This document shows positions 8,545-21,510 of a stretch of DNA of 64,000 bases, in pieces. Both the position numbers and the translations under genes were made by a program. Source of the stretch: Corylus avellana. Taxonomy: Eukaryota > Streptophyta > Magnoliopsida > Fagales > Betulaceae. Every line of letters starts with the position of its first letter. Position 1 is the stretch's first letter. The stretch is taken from assembly GCF_901000735.1 (NCBI RefSeq), contig NC_081544.1, forward strand, positions 34,547,235 to 34,611,234, in the 5' to 3' direction. The notes under the pieces are model-generated. The model saw only the letters and a list, made by a program, of their open reading frames with translations, did not search any database and was not told where the DNA came from.

Positions 8545-10195
8545 ATGGCTCTCTATCCCTTATCCATTTGGCTTCCTCCTCTCTTGCTTTTCCCTCTACT
8601 CCTTCTCATGATCAAAAAGAAGAAGGATGCTCGAAGGCAAAACAAACGCCCTCCTCCAAGCCCTCCTAAGCTTCCCATTATAGGTAACTTGCACCAAATT
8701 GGTGAATTGCCTCACCAATCTTTGTGGCGACTCTCCCAAAAATACGGCCCCGTGATGCTCCTTCATCTCGGTAGCATACCAACTGTTATTTTATCTTCTG
8801 CTGAGGCTGCAAGAGAGGCAATAAAAGTTCATGATCTTGACTGTTGCAGTAGGCCAATCATGGCCACCACTAGAAGACTTACTTATAATTATAAGGACAT
8901 GGCTTTTGGACCTTATAGCGAATATTGGAGAGAGATACGGAAAATATGTGTTCTTGAGGTTTTCAGCGTGAAGAGAGTGCAATCATATCGGTCCATTAGG
9001 GAAGAAGAAGTTTCTTTGCTCATCAATTCAATATCCCAGTCTTCGTCCTCTGCAACCCTTGTTGATCTTTCTGAGAAGCTGTTTTCTCTCACTGCAAGCA
9101 TAACTTTTAGGATTGCTTACGGCCAGAGTTTCCGCGGGAGTGATTTGGATAATGAAAAATTTCAAGATCTGGTTCATGGGGCTGAAGCCTTGATGGGAAG
9201 CTTCGATGCATCCGAGTACTTTCCGTACGTGGGATGGATTATGGACAAGCTATCTAGTAGACGTCATAGGCTTGAAAGGCTTTCCCATGAGTTGGATAAT
9301 TTTTTCCAACAGGTCATTGATCTTCACCTCAGTCCCGACAGGACAGAACAAGAGCACGAGGACATCATCGATGTGCTCCTGAGAATAGAAAGGGAGCAAA
9401 ACGACCCTGGTCGGTTCACTAAAGATAACATCAAGGCAGTCCTCTTGGTAAGCTGCCAATCTTTCGTCCCGGCCGTTTCCTGTATTTAATACAATCTTTG
9501 GTCACAGTCTTTTATTTGCTTATCATTAATTATGAAACTTATTAACTTCTGCTAGCTTACCTGTGATATTCGTATATCAGAATATGTTTTTAGGTGGAGT
9601 CGACACCGGTGCAATTACAATGGCATGGGCAATGGCAGAGCTTGTTAGGAACCCAAGAGTGATGAAGAAAGCCCAAGATGAAGTTAGAAATTTCGTTGGA
9701 AACAGAGGAAAAGTCTCTGAAGAAGACACCGATCAGCTTCCTTACCTCAAGATGATACTGAAAGAAACTTTAAGGTTGCACCCTCCAGCCACACTGCTAC
9801 TTCCAAGAGAGGCCATGAAACACTTTAAGATCAATGGTTATGACATTTACCCGAAAACGCTACTCCAAATCAATGCTTGGGCAATAGGACGAGATCCTGA
9901 GTACTGGAAGAACCCAGAAGAATTCAGCCCAGAAAGGTTCATTGATGGCTCTATTGATTATAAAGGCCAACATTTTGAGTTACTACCATTTGGAGCTGGT
10001 CGAAGAGGTTGTCCTGGGATATATATGGCAACATCAACAATTGAGCTCGCACTCGCAAATCTCTTGTATGTTTTCGACTGGAAATTACCCTATGGGATGA
10101 AGGAGGAAAACATTGACATGGAAGAGTCGGTTGGTCTTAGCCTTACTACCCATAAAAAAACAGCTCTAAACCTTGTGCCAGTTAAAGTGTTTTAG
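8545..10195 (+). CDS. Cytochrome P450, CYP71 family (CYP71B-like)
   Basis: This gene encodes an ER-anchored heme-thiolate monooxygenase of the CYP71 family; its substrate cannot be read from sequence. Exons are 8545-9447 and 9581-10195, separated by a phase-0 intron at the position usual for CYP71 genes, giving 505 aa. An N-terminal membrane anchor with a run of leucines is followed by KKKK and the proline hinge PPSPPKLPIIGN. The I-helix has GGVDT (306-310), the ExxR pair is E363/R366, PERF is 418-421, and the heme loop FGAGRRGCPG has the ligand at Cys445. The start is the ATG before ALYPLSIW; an upstream in-frame TTG is unlikely. AATAAA-like signals follow at about 10240 and 10280. Dead copies nearby show local duplication. 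It looks intact; CYP71B-like is my placement from the C-terminus. Confidence 0.93.
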
Positions 10196-11265
10196 TGGCA
10201 ATCAGATGATAGCCCGAGCTTAAGAGCATTCCTGTTTATCTGTAATAAATGTGCTACTACGTACAATCTGTAAGACTGAAATAAATGGCAGTTAATTAGC
10301 CTAAGCCTTTGTCTTTGGCTTTACTGTCAAGACTATACGGAGACTTGTGTACAAATATCTCAATTAATTATATGGAGACTTGGGTACAAATATCTCAATT
10401 AATTACTTTGAATTATTGACCTGTTGCTATGTGAGTATCGTGTTTCCAGTTGGAAGACGTTACTTCAATAAGAAATCAACTTGACTTTAACAACCATCTT
10501 TGAAGATAAGAATCCTGTCTTATCAGTTTATGTATTTCACTTTACCTTGAACCAATCAGCCATCTATACACAAAAAAAAGAAAAGACACCCTCCAATTTT
10601 AATTTGGTTTATACAATTTAAATGCCTAACTCGATCTTAGAGCAATTGAAACTGTCCTTAGATTAATGTAGAACCCCAACAATGCCTATTTTATAGTAAC
10701 AGAATAAATACCTTAATCTCTGCTGGCTTCCACTGAATTTGCTCATCTTACATCACAGCCTGCTGAGTTAGACCTTTTCATTTAAGGATAAGTAAGCTTC
10801 TCAGCTTCCAAGGAAAACATCCACTTGGTTCTCAAAGTGCAGCACGTCTGAAAATTGAAACTTTTAACATAAACTAGAAGAAGGAACTAAAGGTTAAATG
10901 CTGTACCCTATAGCGCTCCTGCTTACAATATCAAATGAACTCAAGTAATTTCCTTACCATTAAGTAGTGAGAGATCATAAATCCTGAAAAACCCACACAA
11001 TTAGAGGGATAACTAAAGCAAGTGAAAAAGGAAAAAGAAAAAAAAAAAAAAAGGAAAGAGGCTGACAAGAAACTGCATTAATATAGAGAAATCGGTCAAA
11101 AGAAGGAAGCTGTTGCCATGCAAAATTATCAATCAACGCCAACTCAAAACAAATAGGAGAGACTCGAAGAATGAAGTTGCTATAAGCTACCATTTCTTGA
11201 CTACTTTAATATGAAAGATCACAATAAATACACAGAAAGGGGAAAATAGAGGAATAGAATTATAA
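10196..11265. other. Spacer between convergent genes
   Basis: This holds the 3' ends of the CYP71 gene and of the coiled-coil gene. Positions 10433-10485 match the window start. The phrase TGG(A/G)TACAAATATCTCAATTAATTA (with small changes) is present twice near 10346 and 10383, a local duplication of about 35 bp. No other gene was seen. Confidence 0.5.
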
Positions 11266-14200
11266 TCATAAAAGAGGTTCAGAAAGTTCCATTTCATTGG
11301 AACTCTGTTGTTCTATCTCGGACTGGCGAACACCTACATAGTCAAGCCCTAGCCACTGCCATGGCCAGCATACATATCTAGGCCTATTTTGGCTCCTTGA
11401 GTCTTCCCGATTCTCAAATTCTTCAAGCTGATGGGTAAGCTCCTCTAGTCTATCCCTCAGCCTAGATGCCCTCGAGTCTGCCAACCTCAATGATTTCTCA
11501 GCTGCATCTCTTGCTGCCATGGCAGCAGTGGCTGTCTCTTCTTTGAATTTGAGCTTCTTCTCCGACTCCAACATGGCTTGCTTAGCCTCTTCAAGCTCCT
11601 GCTTAAGTGCTGACAACTGCAGGCATCCATGAATCAACTAAGAACATATGATTCCATCAAACTATGATAGGAATACTCATAACCTTTCTTCTCCTCTTTT
11701 TTATTTGTTTATTTATTTGAATTTTATACATTTTTCTGTAAAATATATAGCAACAACAATTACAAAAAAAAACATATTCATCATTAGCACAACGTTCTAA
11801 TGTCAAACAATCAGGCTGCCCCAGATGTCCATATTTAAAAGAATATTTAGTGATAGTACATCAAGTGAATTTAGAAAAATTGCTGGCAGTGGACTCTTAA
11901 CCAATCTCGGAGTAATATTTGACAGATTTCTGAGCTTTCTTAGTTATGCAAGTGTAAACATTTTCTATTTCACCCAAAAAAAAAAAAAACTGGGTGTAGT
12001 CTATAAGGCTCAATGTCTCACATCTTATTCAAAAGACATAGTTTGAAGTTCCTCCAACCCAATTTATAAAATTGTTATGTGTCATTTAGCATGTGAGAAG
12101 CACATATTTTTTTATAGAATTTCCCTCCAACTCTTTTAATATTATTAAAAAAACATGTGTTTTTTACATGCTTAAGGGACACATCGCAACTTTATAGCCT
12201 AAAGAAAAGCTCTGTCCATATCATAAAGGTAAAAAACTGTCCCCAAAATATCTAAAGATTTTCCATCTTACTGTGTATGACTACCTTTCAAAGTACCTTC
12301 CAATACATATAATTCTTTATTCCCCTCAACATACATTGCTTTCTTGATCTCACATCTATTCTTTGACTATTTCCAAATTATTCCTCGAGAGAGAGCAACA
12401 AAAAATTATCCCTTGAAGTTGCTCTAGAATATATATATATCCTTTTTGAACGGTTTGTCACTTGATGGAATTTGTAGGGATAAAAAGTTAACAATGTTAA
12501 CTCAAGAAACTCTGGAATCTACCCGAAAGTAACTGGGATCCATCATAAAAAGAGAAAACTCTCTTGAAGAAAGTTTCTGAATTATTTTTGAATGCTCTTA
12601 TCATGTGGCACTTACACCTTTATATAGTAGAGAAGCTAAAATAAGAAAGGAAATTTCTTGCACATAACAGATACCAAGAAAAGAAATTAATTGTCCACAG
12701 GACTCTAATTACTTGAAGAATACTCGGAACTTGTTTAGTAAAGTTTTTAAAAATGTGTTTTGAAAAGAGTTTTTTAAAAAGCAAAAATTGAGAAGTGTTT
12801 TCAGTAGTGGCCACATTTGATAAAGTATTGTCTATGGAGTTCAAAAGCAAAATAAAAAATAAGAAAGTGATTTAAAAAACAAAAAATAACAAAAAACAAA
12901 TTGGGCCTGCTGTGTTTGTCTTCGGGTTGTGGTTGAAAGGAAATCTGATTTGTTTGCTCCACCTCTTGTGAAAAAAATTTGATTTTGTTGATAACTGTCA
13001 ATAGGTTGGTCGTGAGCAACATCTCTGACGCATATCGTATTGGCAGTGCAATCTTAGTTAGCGATAAGTCCTCATCTGACAAGCATCTCGCAAACCTAAG
13101 CAAGATGCCGTCTGTTTCCTTGCAGCCAAGATAGCTTCGCTCCTACGAGCAACATCGTTGGAACAGCTTTCTACACCTCCGTTGTTGGTCATCTAGTTAG
13201 GCAACTCATCGCTCTGATAGTACTGATACCATTGCCGTAGTGGAAGGTGTAGGGATAAAGAGTTAAGCAACATTAACTCAAGAAACATCAGAATCCATCT
13301 GAAAGTAACTGGTATCCACAAGAAAAAAGAGAAAACTCTCCTGAAGAAAGTTTCTGAACTATTTTTGAATGATTTTGAATGCTCTTGCCATAGAGCATCT
13401 ACACCTTTTTATAGAGTAAGAACTAGAATAAGAAAGTAAATTACTTGTACGCCGTTCCTAACAAACAAACAAAATTATTTGTCCACTACTCTTATTGCAT
13501 GCAGAATATTCTAGGTTATAGGTTACTCTTACTTGCAAAATACGCAGGTTTCCTATTTAATATTCTGTCCTACATCAGGTTGACTGTTAAATTAAGTAAC
13601 AAATTCATAAATAGCATAAGAATGTGTATGAACAAAAAATTACTGCTCATAATGACCAACAACTTATCAAGGTAAACACATAAATAAAATTCTCTGGCCA
13701 AATAAGTATGCATACCTGCACCACAAACTCTTGTTCAACAGCTCTGCCTGCAGCAGCTTCTTGCTCTGCCGCTACTTTCCATCTTGTAATTTCTTCTTCA
13801 GCAGCAGCAATGTCCATCATGAGCCCTTCAACCTACAACATGTATAGGCCAAGTTGATACCCAATACACCCAATGATCCAAACAAAAAGTGCATGAACAA
13901 GTTCTAACTTTCAAGCAACAATGAATTAAACAATGAAAGCTACAAACTTCTAGATTTTTTATACTTCACCGAATGTGAAACAACACCAAATTGAAGAAGC
14001 AAACGTAACGTAAAATTATTGAGCTAACTGACAACAAAGCATAAATAAATTACACTATCATTTGCCAGTCTCTCCTTTTCTTCAAGTTCCTCTATTCGAT
14101 GCATTCTGTGGTTGAGCTCCTTGGCTTGAGCCTCTACGTGCTCTTTAAGTAAACTTGACTCTGCCCTTCATGCAGTAAAGCAGTATGCAAAACAGAATGA

Positions 14201-15943
14201 TAACAGGTCAGGATAAGTGCAAACGTGTGTGTAATTCTGACTATCATTGAACAATTCCTCTGACCCAACTTTCCAGAATAAGATGAACATGCAAATGGTC
14301 ACAGTTTATGTGCAGTTATATAAGTTTGAAATTATAGTAAGTACCTCAGTTCATCCACAGAATGCTGGAGATCAATGATCTCAAGCTGAGATGCCTTGAC
14401 AATTTTCTCCAAAGCACCAGCCTGTGTACAACAGATAAGTATCTCAGCAAGGACAAATTAGGGTTTAAAACACATTCCAAAACCATTAAAAACAAATTAA
14501 CACTAAAAAACAATTTACCAAATTGTATATCTCATCCCCCCCTGTTCCCAGCGTATCCACTTTGTCATTGGGAGTTGGAACCTCTCCATCCTCAAGAAGT
14601 TTACTGAATTTGAAATTTATCCCAGCCTCTCTTAAACCATTTTCTGCAACTTCAAACAACGCATTCCCTTTGGAAGATGGATCCAATGTCATCCTATTTG
14701 ACAAAGCACTCCTAAGTAAAGATCCAATATGCTCCTTCTCCCTAACCAGTCGACCCACTGTTTCATCCAAACTCTTTATTTCACGACTCTTCTCCTCTAC
14801 TAACTCCCTAGTCTTTTCAACAACAATTCTGGTTAACTCATAAATAGACTCCATCCCAGCTAAAGCAGCACGTATATTCTCCTCCATGTCCATTTCTTGC
14901 GGGACAAACAAGGATTCCGAGAACTCTGACTGGTCCAAATTATTAACGTCGACTATCTTAATCACATCATATATCCGATTGTGAATTCTCGACACGAGAT
15001 TCAACTGATCAATCAGCAGAGGCCTCTGTGACTCCATCTTCGATTCCAAACTCCTCAACTTGTCATCATACTCCCCAACTAACTGCCTCATCTCCAAAGC
15101 TTCATTCTCCATCTTATTCAACTTCTCACTCATCTCTTTTTCCATCACTGATATCTTTCCATCCTTTTCAGCCATAATCTTCTCCATATCCTCACTAACA
15201 GAAGTTTTCTTTGCAACCTCTTCCCTCAACCCGCCGATAGTTGCTTCGAGCTGAGAAACCTCAATGGCAATCTCATAATTCCTCTGCTCCATCTGTTCCC
15301 TTGTTTCATTCCTAGACTTAGTCGTGGCATCAATCTGCCTAAGGAGCTCTTCTACAATCTCATTTGTCCGCTTGATCACTCCATATGCCACGGCCGGCAA
15401 CCCTGAGTACTTCTGTGACCTCGGCAACCCGCCTGCTGCAAAATTCTTGATGGTACTGACCTTCCCCGATATCTTCTCCATTCCAGTGACAAGCATATGG
15501 TTCGAATTCCCAATCTCCGATCTCAACCCGTCCCTCTCCTTCATTGCCTCATCCAATTGCCTCACAATCTCATCCCTATGCTTCGAAGCCTCGTCTCTCG
15601 CCGTATTCGCCTCAGCCAATTCCGCCGAGACCTTCTCGCTCAATCTCAGAGCCTCTTCCTTCTCGCGCAGAGCCTCGTCCCTCTGTCTCGTGCTCTCGTC
15701 GCGCTTCTTGATCGCCTCGTGAGTCAGGGCCTTCAAGCGGTTGAACGAGACCTGCAACTCCGATTTCGAGCTCTCCGCCGCCACGCGAGCCTGCCGCTCG
15801 CGATCGAGCTCCACGAGAAGGTCCCGAAATTTCTCGACCGAGACATCTTCCTGACTCGGACTCCTTATTACGACAGGGACCGGTTCGTCGCCCTCCACGT
15901 CGCTGAGCACAGCATCGGCGTCTTCGTCGCCGGCACTCGACAT
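11266..15943 (-). CDS. Large coiled-coil protein, function unknown
   Basis: Five exons on the minus strand give 693 aa: 15943-14519, 14421-14345, 14165-14054, 13832-13716 and 11616-11266. The start is the ATG of MSSAGDEDADAVLSD; an in-frame upstream TTG was not used. Residues 1-40 are acidic. From about 45 onward the protein is almost wholly heptad-rich coiled coil (Glu, Lys, Arg, Leu, Ala), broken near 165-190 by a conserved-looking GGLPRSQKYSGLPAVAYGVI block. The tail after about 650 carries YVCWPWQWLGLDYVG and ends ELSEPLL. I recognise it as a widespread plant coiled-coil family often labelled paramyosin- or myosin-heavy-chain-like by composition only. It is not a motor protein, as no ATPase domain is present. 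A non-coding 5' exon near 16251-16300 ending AAG|GTACG is possible. The 2.1-kb last intron holds a retroelement. Confidence 0.85.
12473..13500 (-). mobile_element. TRIM-like LTR element in an intron
   Basis: Two direct repeats of about 240 bp (12473-12712 and 13248-13500) enclose about 540 bp. On the minus strand each repeat has a TATA-like block (CTATATAAAGG or CTCTATAAAAAGG) and ends near ATCCCTACA. About 17 bp beyond the upstream LTR the minus strand reads TGGTATCAG (13231-13223), the start of the usual initiator-Met tRNA primer-binding site, then a second ATCAGAGC. No gag or pol is present. The size and layout fit a terminal-repeat retrotransposon in miniature. The LTRs are clearly diverged, so it is old. 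Outer ends and target duplication are not firmly defined. Confidence 0.6.
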
Positions 15944-16637
15944 TTTATATATACACAACCAAAACCACTATTGCCAATCAATTAAGCATAACCTCCATTG
16001 CCACCTCGATCAAATCGCCGATGTTTATATTTATACATGCACATATGGATAATTAACCCTAGAATTTGGAGGCGAACGCAATGAAATTATCAATTACTTG
16101 CAAACTTAGAGAAACGGGAAACCGAATTGTGACAGAGAATTTGGAATTATGATCATTAACTATGCTAATTGGGATTGCTTAACGGGCCGGTCCGGATCAA
16201 ATAAGGTGAGAACTGTTACTCGGGAGCGGGATTGAGAAGGAAAATCGTACCTTAAGAAGAAGACCGAGCAACGGTGCGTAAAGGAAACACAACGAAAGCT
16301 ACCTACCAGTCACGCTCCGTGGTTTTTTCTCTAATAAAAATGTTAAAAAATAAAAATATTGGGTTTGATTTCGGTGAAGCGCAGATATATAATAAGGCAA
16401 TACGCTACCGTACTTGAGAATTTGCCGCGTCTTAATAGCTGTATTTTGTTTGATGAGAGGCTTATTAGCCCCCTTGGTGAGAGGCTTATTAGCCACCTCA
16501 ATTCCAGCTTACCATATGTTTTCCTTTTTCTCGTCAAAGTCTCTTTACAAATTACAACTAAATATTTCGGTTCATTTATTTTTATAATAAGTTCAAGAAT
16601 TCTTCATTATTTTATAAAATAAGTATCATAATTTTTT
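15944..16637. other. 5' region of the coiled-coil gene
   Basis: This contains the likely 5' UTR and promoter of the minus-strand coiled-coil gene. On the minus strand CTTAAG|GTACG at 16251/16250 is a good donor for a 5'-UTR intron. The remainder to 16637 is AT-rich with nothing recognised; TGAGAGGCTTATTAGCC is duplicated near 16454 and 16480. Confidence 0.4.
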
Positions 16638-16930
16638 AAAGGGTTAAATACTTCAGACCCTCCTGGAGTTTTACAACTTTATTTTTTTTCCTATGGAGTT
16701 TCATTTTTTTAATTTTTTAATTTTTTTTTTAAATTAAATAGGTGCCACGTGTCAACATTTGATTAGTCTATATGGAATTCCGTTAAGTCAACTAACGGTC
16801 AACTGACGGAGAACTAACTTGATCTATTATCAAAACTACAGGAACCTCCTGTGATAAAAATGAAACTCCAGATGAAGAAAAATAAAGTTGTGAAACTTCA
16901 AGAGGGTATGAAGTATTTAATCCTTTTTTA
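16638..16930. mobile_element. MITE with about 70-bp inverted repeats
   Basis: The left end AGGGTTAAATACTTC and the following CCTCCTGGAGTTTTACAAC pair with the reverse complement of the right end (AGGATTAAATACTTCATACC and beyond). The centre has GCCACGTGTC and a pair of AACGGTCAACTGACGG-type blocks. It is non-coding. Flanking A/T runs prevent a reliable target-duplication call. Confidence 0.7.
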
Positions 16931-17814
16931 AAAATAAAAAATAAAAATTCACAGTAATATTAGTTACCTAATTACTGTTATGATTTTATTATTTGAGTTG
17001 AGAATAGTCTGTTTACTTTCTGCTTGTTTTTTTTGTATATGCTGAATAAAAAATAAATAAATAAATTGTTCTGGTGGTGCATGTATAAGTTACTAAGTTG
17101 GGGACGAGAGGAAGCTTCACTCGCCCTAGACAGTGAGCGGAAAGTTAAGAGCCTAGTTGAAGTCTCTTTTTTGTTTGTTTTGGTAAGAAGTTGTTTGTAC
17201 GCCAATCAAAAAAAAAAATGTAATACTTTACCAAAAAAAAAAAATGTAATACTAAAAGCCATACTTCTGGAGTTCTGATCCATTATTATTTTATCGTGTT
17301 GATGTGGTAGTGTCAATCAATTTTAAATAAATAAGGCTAATAAGCAATATAATGAAATAGTGGTGTGATAAACGGTAATAAATCTTTTAGCCGGAAGGAA
17401 CATATAAACATACTTAAAATATCTCCTGAAAACCCTAAGATTTTTTAAGTCTATGTCTCTCTTTCCTTTTGAGTTAGATTGAAGCATCAGGGTTCTTTTT
17501 TTTCTTTTTCTTTTTAAACTTAATTCTATCTAAAACAGAAGAAGACATATTTTTATTATTTTCAACCCTCTCTTGAAAGGTGCTTACCATCTTATTTTCT
17601 CCAAATAATATAACAGCTCAGTAGAGGATGGTATGGGCCAAATAGGCCCAGTGTGGCCCTCATAGATTGGCTACAGCCCGCAATTTATAGGCTTAGGCAG
17701 GGATTGGCCCATCCAATATTTGCAATGGGAAGACAGATTCCAGGACAACTCAGGCAGCCCAATTCGCCTAAAATCATGGGCACGGAAACAACCGAGGGGT
17801 CTGCTTTTTGTTTT

Positions 17815-18240
17815 TTGAGAGTTAAAAACAATGTTTCGAAGAAAAATGTCGGAAACAACCAAAAGGTCTGCCTTAAATAACACTGTTTGAAAATGATTTT
17901 TTGTTTCTTTTTAGTATTTGAAAAACAATGTTCCGAGCGAAAATATCTCGACCAGGTGGTGTTTTGATTGAGTCTTGGTAGGTCCCGACTATGTCCTGGC
18001 TGAGTCCTGATAGATTCCTACCAATCTTGACAATGTCCTAACTGGTGATGATGTCAATGGCGAGGTCTCGGCGACATCCTGGAAGGGTCCCAACGACGTC
18101 CTGGTTAGGTCTGTTGATTTAATAATGAGATGTTCAAACTCAAAAAATAATTTTACGATTTTTAAAAATATAAACTATTTTATGAAAATTAAAGATATTT
18201 TTTTAGTCAAATTAAAAATATTTTATGTCGCATCAAACAC
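17815..18240. mobile_element. Degenerate relative of the foldback element
   Basis: The central part has GGTCCC, AGTCCTG and TGTCCTGG-type units. The right part (GATTTAATAATGAGATG, then TTTTACGATTTTTAAAA, ATGAAAATTAAAGA and TTAGTCAA) follows in the same order as 59356-59455 of the complete element. It is strongly diverged, and its GC-rich repeat is shorter. Confidence 0.55.
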
Positions 18241-19959
18241 CGAAAAATAAATCCCTCTCGACTTCTAGATTGCTCAGAAAAAAAAAATAAAAAATAAAAT
18301 AAAAAAATAAAAAAAAAAAAGGTAAAAAAGCTGACCAAAATTCTCTCTCTCCCCCTTCCCCAAAAAAAGAGGTAAAAGAAAGCTTCGTTATCTATCATAT
18401 GCAGTAGGGGATTTGTGCTTAATGGACAACAAAAAGATCAGCATCGCAATTCGCGGGTAACGATTACAAAACTTCTTGGATGTCGACCGTTTTTTTTTTT
18501 TCTTTCTTTTTGGTCTTCTTTGTCTGAAGTATATCTATGGTCTTCGTTCCAATTGGTCCCATAACATTGACCTTCCTTGGAAACGCCTACATCTGCCAAA
18601 CTAACAGAATATGCGAGCACAGCCGGCATCAAGCTAATGGAAACGCCATGGTTAGGTTTTATAGCAATGATTCTTGTTAAATCCATCTCTCTAGAATTAT
18701 GTTAAAGAAGTTAACAAATATTTTTAGTACATGCCAAACAAAAATTGGTTCCTACGTAAAAATGGTCAGAATGTTATTTATTTTTTTAATGACAGAATTT
18801 TTTTCTGAACTGTGTTAGAGAAATTTTTTCAAACATATTATATAAAAATGACACTTGTCATCTACATGTGAGAAGTATATGTTTTTTTAAAATTACAAGG
18901 ATAAAGTTAAAATAAATTTTATTTAAAAAATATGTGCTTCTCACATGTTATTTAAAAAACATGTATTTTTCACATAAAAAATAACACCAAGTTATTTTTA
19001 TAAAATATATTGAAAGAATTTTCTTCAACTCAATTTAAATAAAAGTTCCGTGCCTTTTTTAATAATTTTTTTGTTCTCAAAAAATGTGAAACACACTTTT
19101 GCTTTATGACTTTAAAAATTATTTATTTTCAATATAATCCCAAACAAACTATATAATATCACGGACTATAATTTGAATATTTTATATATAAACAGTACAC
19201 CTACTTAATTGTAGATTTCAGTTTTTTTTTTTTTTTATTAAAAACTTGAAGAATTAGGTGATTCACGTAAAAATAAAAATTAAAAAAAAAAAAGATTATA
19301 ATATAACTATTTATTTTGATAGAAAAAGCTTCACACTTCCAAAATATTTTTGCAAACATATTCGAAACGTCACGTGGCACAACATGTCGTTTCTCTAAGG
19401 ATAAAAGTTTTGGTGGCAAGTCAAATCACTATAGGTAAAGAGTACATCTTGGACCCACCGGCCATGTTTTGGCCAAAGTCCTACGCATTGCGAACTGATT
19501 GAATTGGAAAAAGCTACAAGTATTATTGTAGGGGGAACTTATTGGAGAACAAACTATATTAAATTGGATTGAAAGAATTTGTTATAGATAAATGCTATAA
19601 TTTAATAAAATTCTCATATTTTATTTATCAAAATCTTTAGATTTTGATGGGCAAAATGCGAGAATTTTATTAGATTCTATCATATTTCTTTGTTATAAGT
19701 TATAACTCATTATGTTAGAGCATTCCCATATCTTCATATTTAATATTTTTTAAAGTTTTTAACAAATTTTTTTAAAAAAAATTTATTTATCAAATTCTTT
19801 ATCCAAAATTAAATTTAACATTTACTTTAATAACTCGTCTCCAAATATAAAGACACCAAAAGCAAAAATTATTTATTTTTTAATATTATTTTGGTTGTTG
19901 ATATCGCATTTTGGTAAATCATTCACATAGAAGAATCAAAGTGATTGAGTTTCATGGCA
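18241..19959. other. Gene-free AT-rich spacer
   Basis: No gene was recognised. Around 18840-18990 ACATGTGAGAAG(T/C) and its reverse complement (CTTCTCACATGT) mark a small inverted repeat, probably a decayed MITE. An 82-codon open frame on the minus strand near 18438-18686 matches no family I know. Confidence 0.35.
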
Positions 19960-20538
19960 ATTACTGTAACAATCTCATATAGCGGAAAAACTGTAATTTA
20001 TTAATACAAAAAAAATACTGTTAAAATACTTTTCTTTATACAAAAATACCCAAAGCTATGTCGTACAAGGCATTTATACAAATCTATCCGACAGTCTAAA
20101 CTCTAGACAAAACTTAACCAACTTGGAATCTATGTACATCTCAATATGAATCTCTAATCACAACTGCATAATTACCTTGATTTTCCATTCCTGCAAGCAC
20201 TACAAAAAACTGTGAAGTAGTGAGTCAATTGATTTCCGACAATATAAATCATTGTTGAATCATATATATCAAAATGCTAAACAAGTTATAAAACCACAAA
20301 AATCCGTATTATTGGATATCAATATCATACTCAGTAAGTAAGAATACTTACAGTGGATTACATGAATGGATCATCAAAGGTAATTACTTGAAACCCGTTC
20401 TTCTGCAGTTGGTCCATACCCATAACAATCCCTTCACTGACTTTCTCTCTCTCTCTCTCTCTCTCTCTCTTTCGCCTAAACTCTCTTTCTTCCTCTTCAG
20501 CTCTCTGTCTTAAATTCCATCTCACTCTCGGTTTCTCT

Positions 20539-20638
20539 NNNNNNNNNNNNNNNNNNNNNNNNNNNNNNNNNNNNNNNNNNNNNNNNNNNNNNNNNNNNNN
20601 NNNNNNNNNNNNNNNNNNNNNNNNNNNNNNNNNNNNNN
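20539..20638. other. Assembly gap (100 N)
   Basis: Exactly 100 unknown bases lie inside the duplicated LTR. The round number marks a scaffold join of unknown true size. Confidence 0.98.
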
Positions 20639-21056
20639 TTAAAATACTTTCTTTATACAAAAATACCCAAAGCTATGTCGTACAAGGCATTTATACAAAT
20701 CTATCCGACAGTCTAAACTCTAGACAAAACTTAACCAACTTGGAATCTCTGTACATCTCAATATGAATCTCTAATCACAACTGCATAATTACCTTGATTT
20801 TCCATTCCTGCAAATACTACAAAAACTGTGAAGTAGTGAGTCAATTGATTTCCGATAATATAAATCATTGTTGAATCATATATAGCAAAATGCTAGACAA
20901 GTTATAAAACCACAAAAATCCGTATTATTGGATATCAATATCATACTCAGTAAGTAAGAATACTTACAGTGGATTACATGAATGGATCATCCAAGGTAAT
21001 TACTTGAAACCCGTTCTGCTGCAGTTGGTCCATACCCATAACAATCCCTTCACTGA

Positions 21057-21095
<39 letters not shown>

Positions 21096-21321
21096 CTAAA
21101 CTCTCTTCCTTCCTCTTCAGCTCTCTGTCTTAAATTTCCCATCTCACTCTCGGTTTCTCTTGTGTTCTTTCTTTCTTGTAGCGCTTGGTCTCGCCCTTTC
21201 TCTCTCTGTTCTGAGTAAACACTCTTAGAAAGAAGAAAGACCGAGTAAAAAGCGGAAGAAGGAAGAATATATGCAAGAGATGGGAGAGGAGATGAGTGGT
21301 GAAAATTCTGAAGGAGAAGAG

Positions 21322-21333
21322 CTCTATTTATAG
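21322..21333 (-). promoter_or_regulatory. TATA box of LTR B
   Basis: On the minus strand CTATAAATAGAG is a strong plant TATA box. The same block is at the same place in LTR C (23231-23242) and LTR D (25076-25087), which fits the LTR U3/R promoter. Confidence 0.65.
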
Positions 21334-21349
21334 GAGAAAATCAAATACT

Positions 21350-21510
21350 ATTTCACCAACCCTATACTATTCCACCAACCCTACACTATTCCACCAACCC
21401 TTTACTATTTCACCAACCCTACACTATTCCACCAACCCTACACTATTCCACCAACCCTATACTATTTCACCAACCCTATACTATTCCACCAACCCTATAC
21501 TATTTCTACC
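21350..21510. repeat. 19-bp minisatellite inside LTR B
   Basis: About eight units of CACCAACCCTATACTATTC with small changes. LTR C has a similar run (about 23262-23395) and LTR D a shorter, more varied one (about 25145-25235). Copy number therefore differs between sister LTRs. Confidence 0.85.

Noticed and set aside
14523..15985. Plus-strand Ser/Leu-rich frames
   Set aside because: Antisense shadows of the first exon of the coiled-coil gene.
18438..18686. An 82-codon minus-strand frame (IIAIKPNHGVSISLMPAVLAY)
   Set aside because: No recognised domain and it lies in repeat-rich spacer; possible chance frame.
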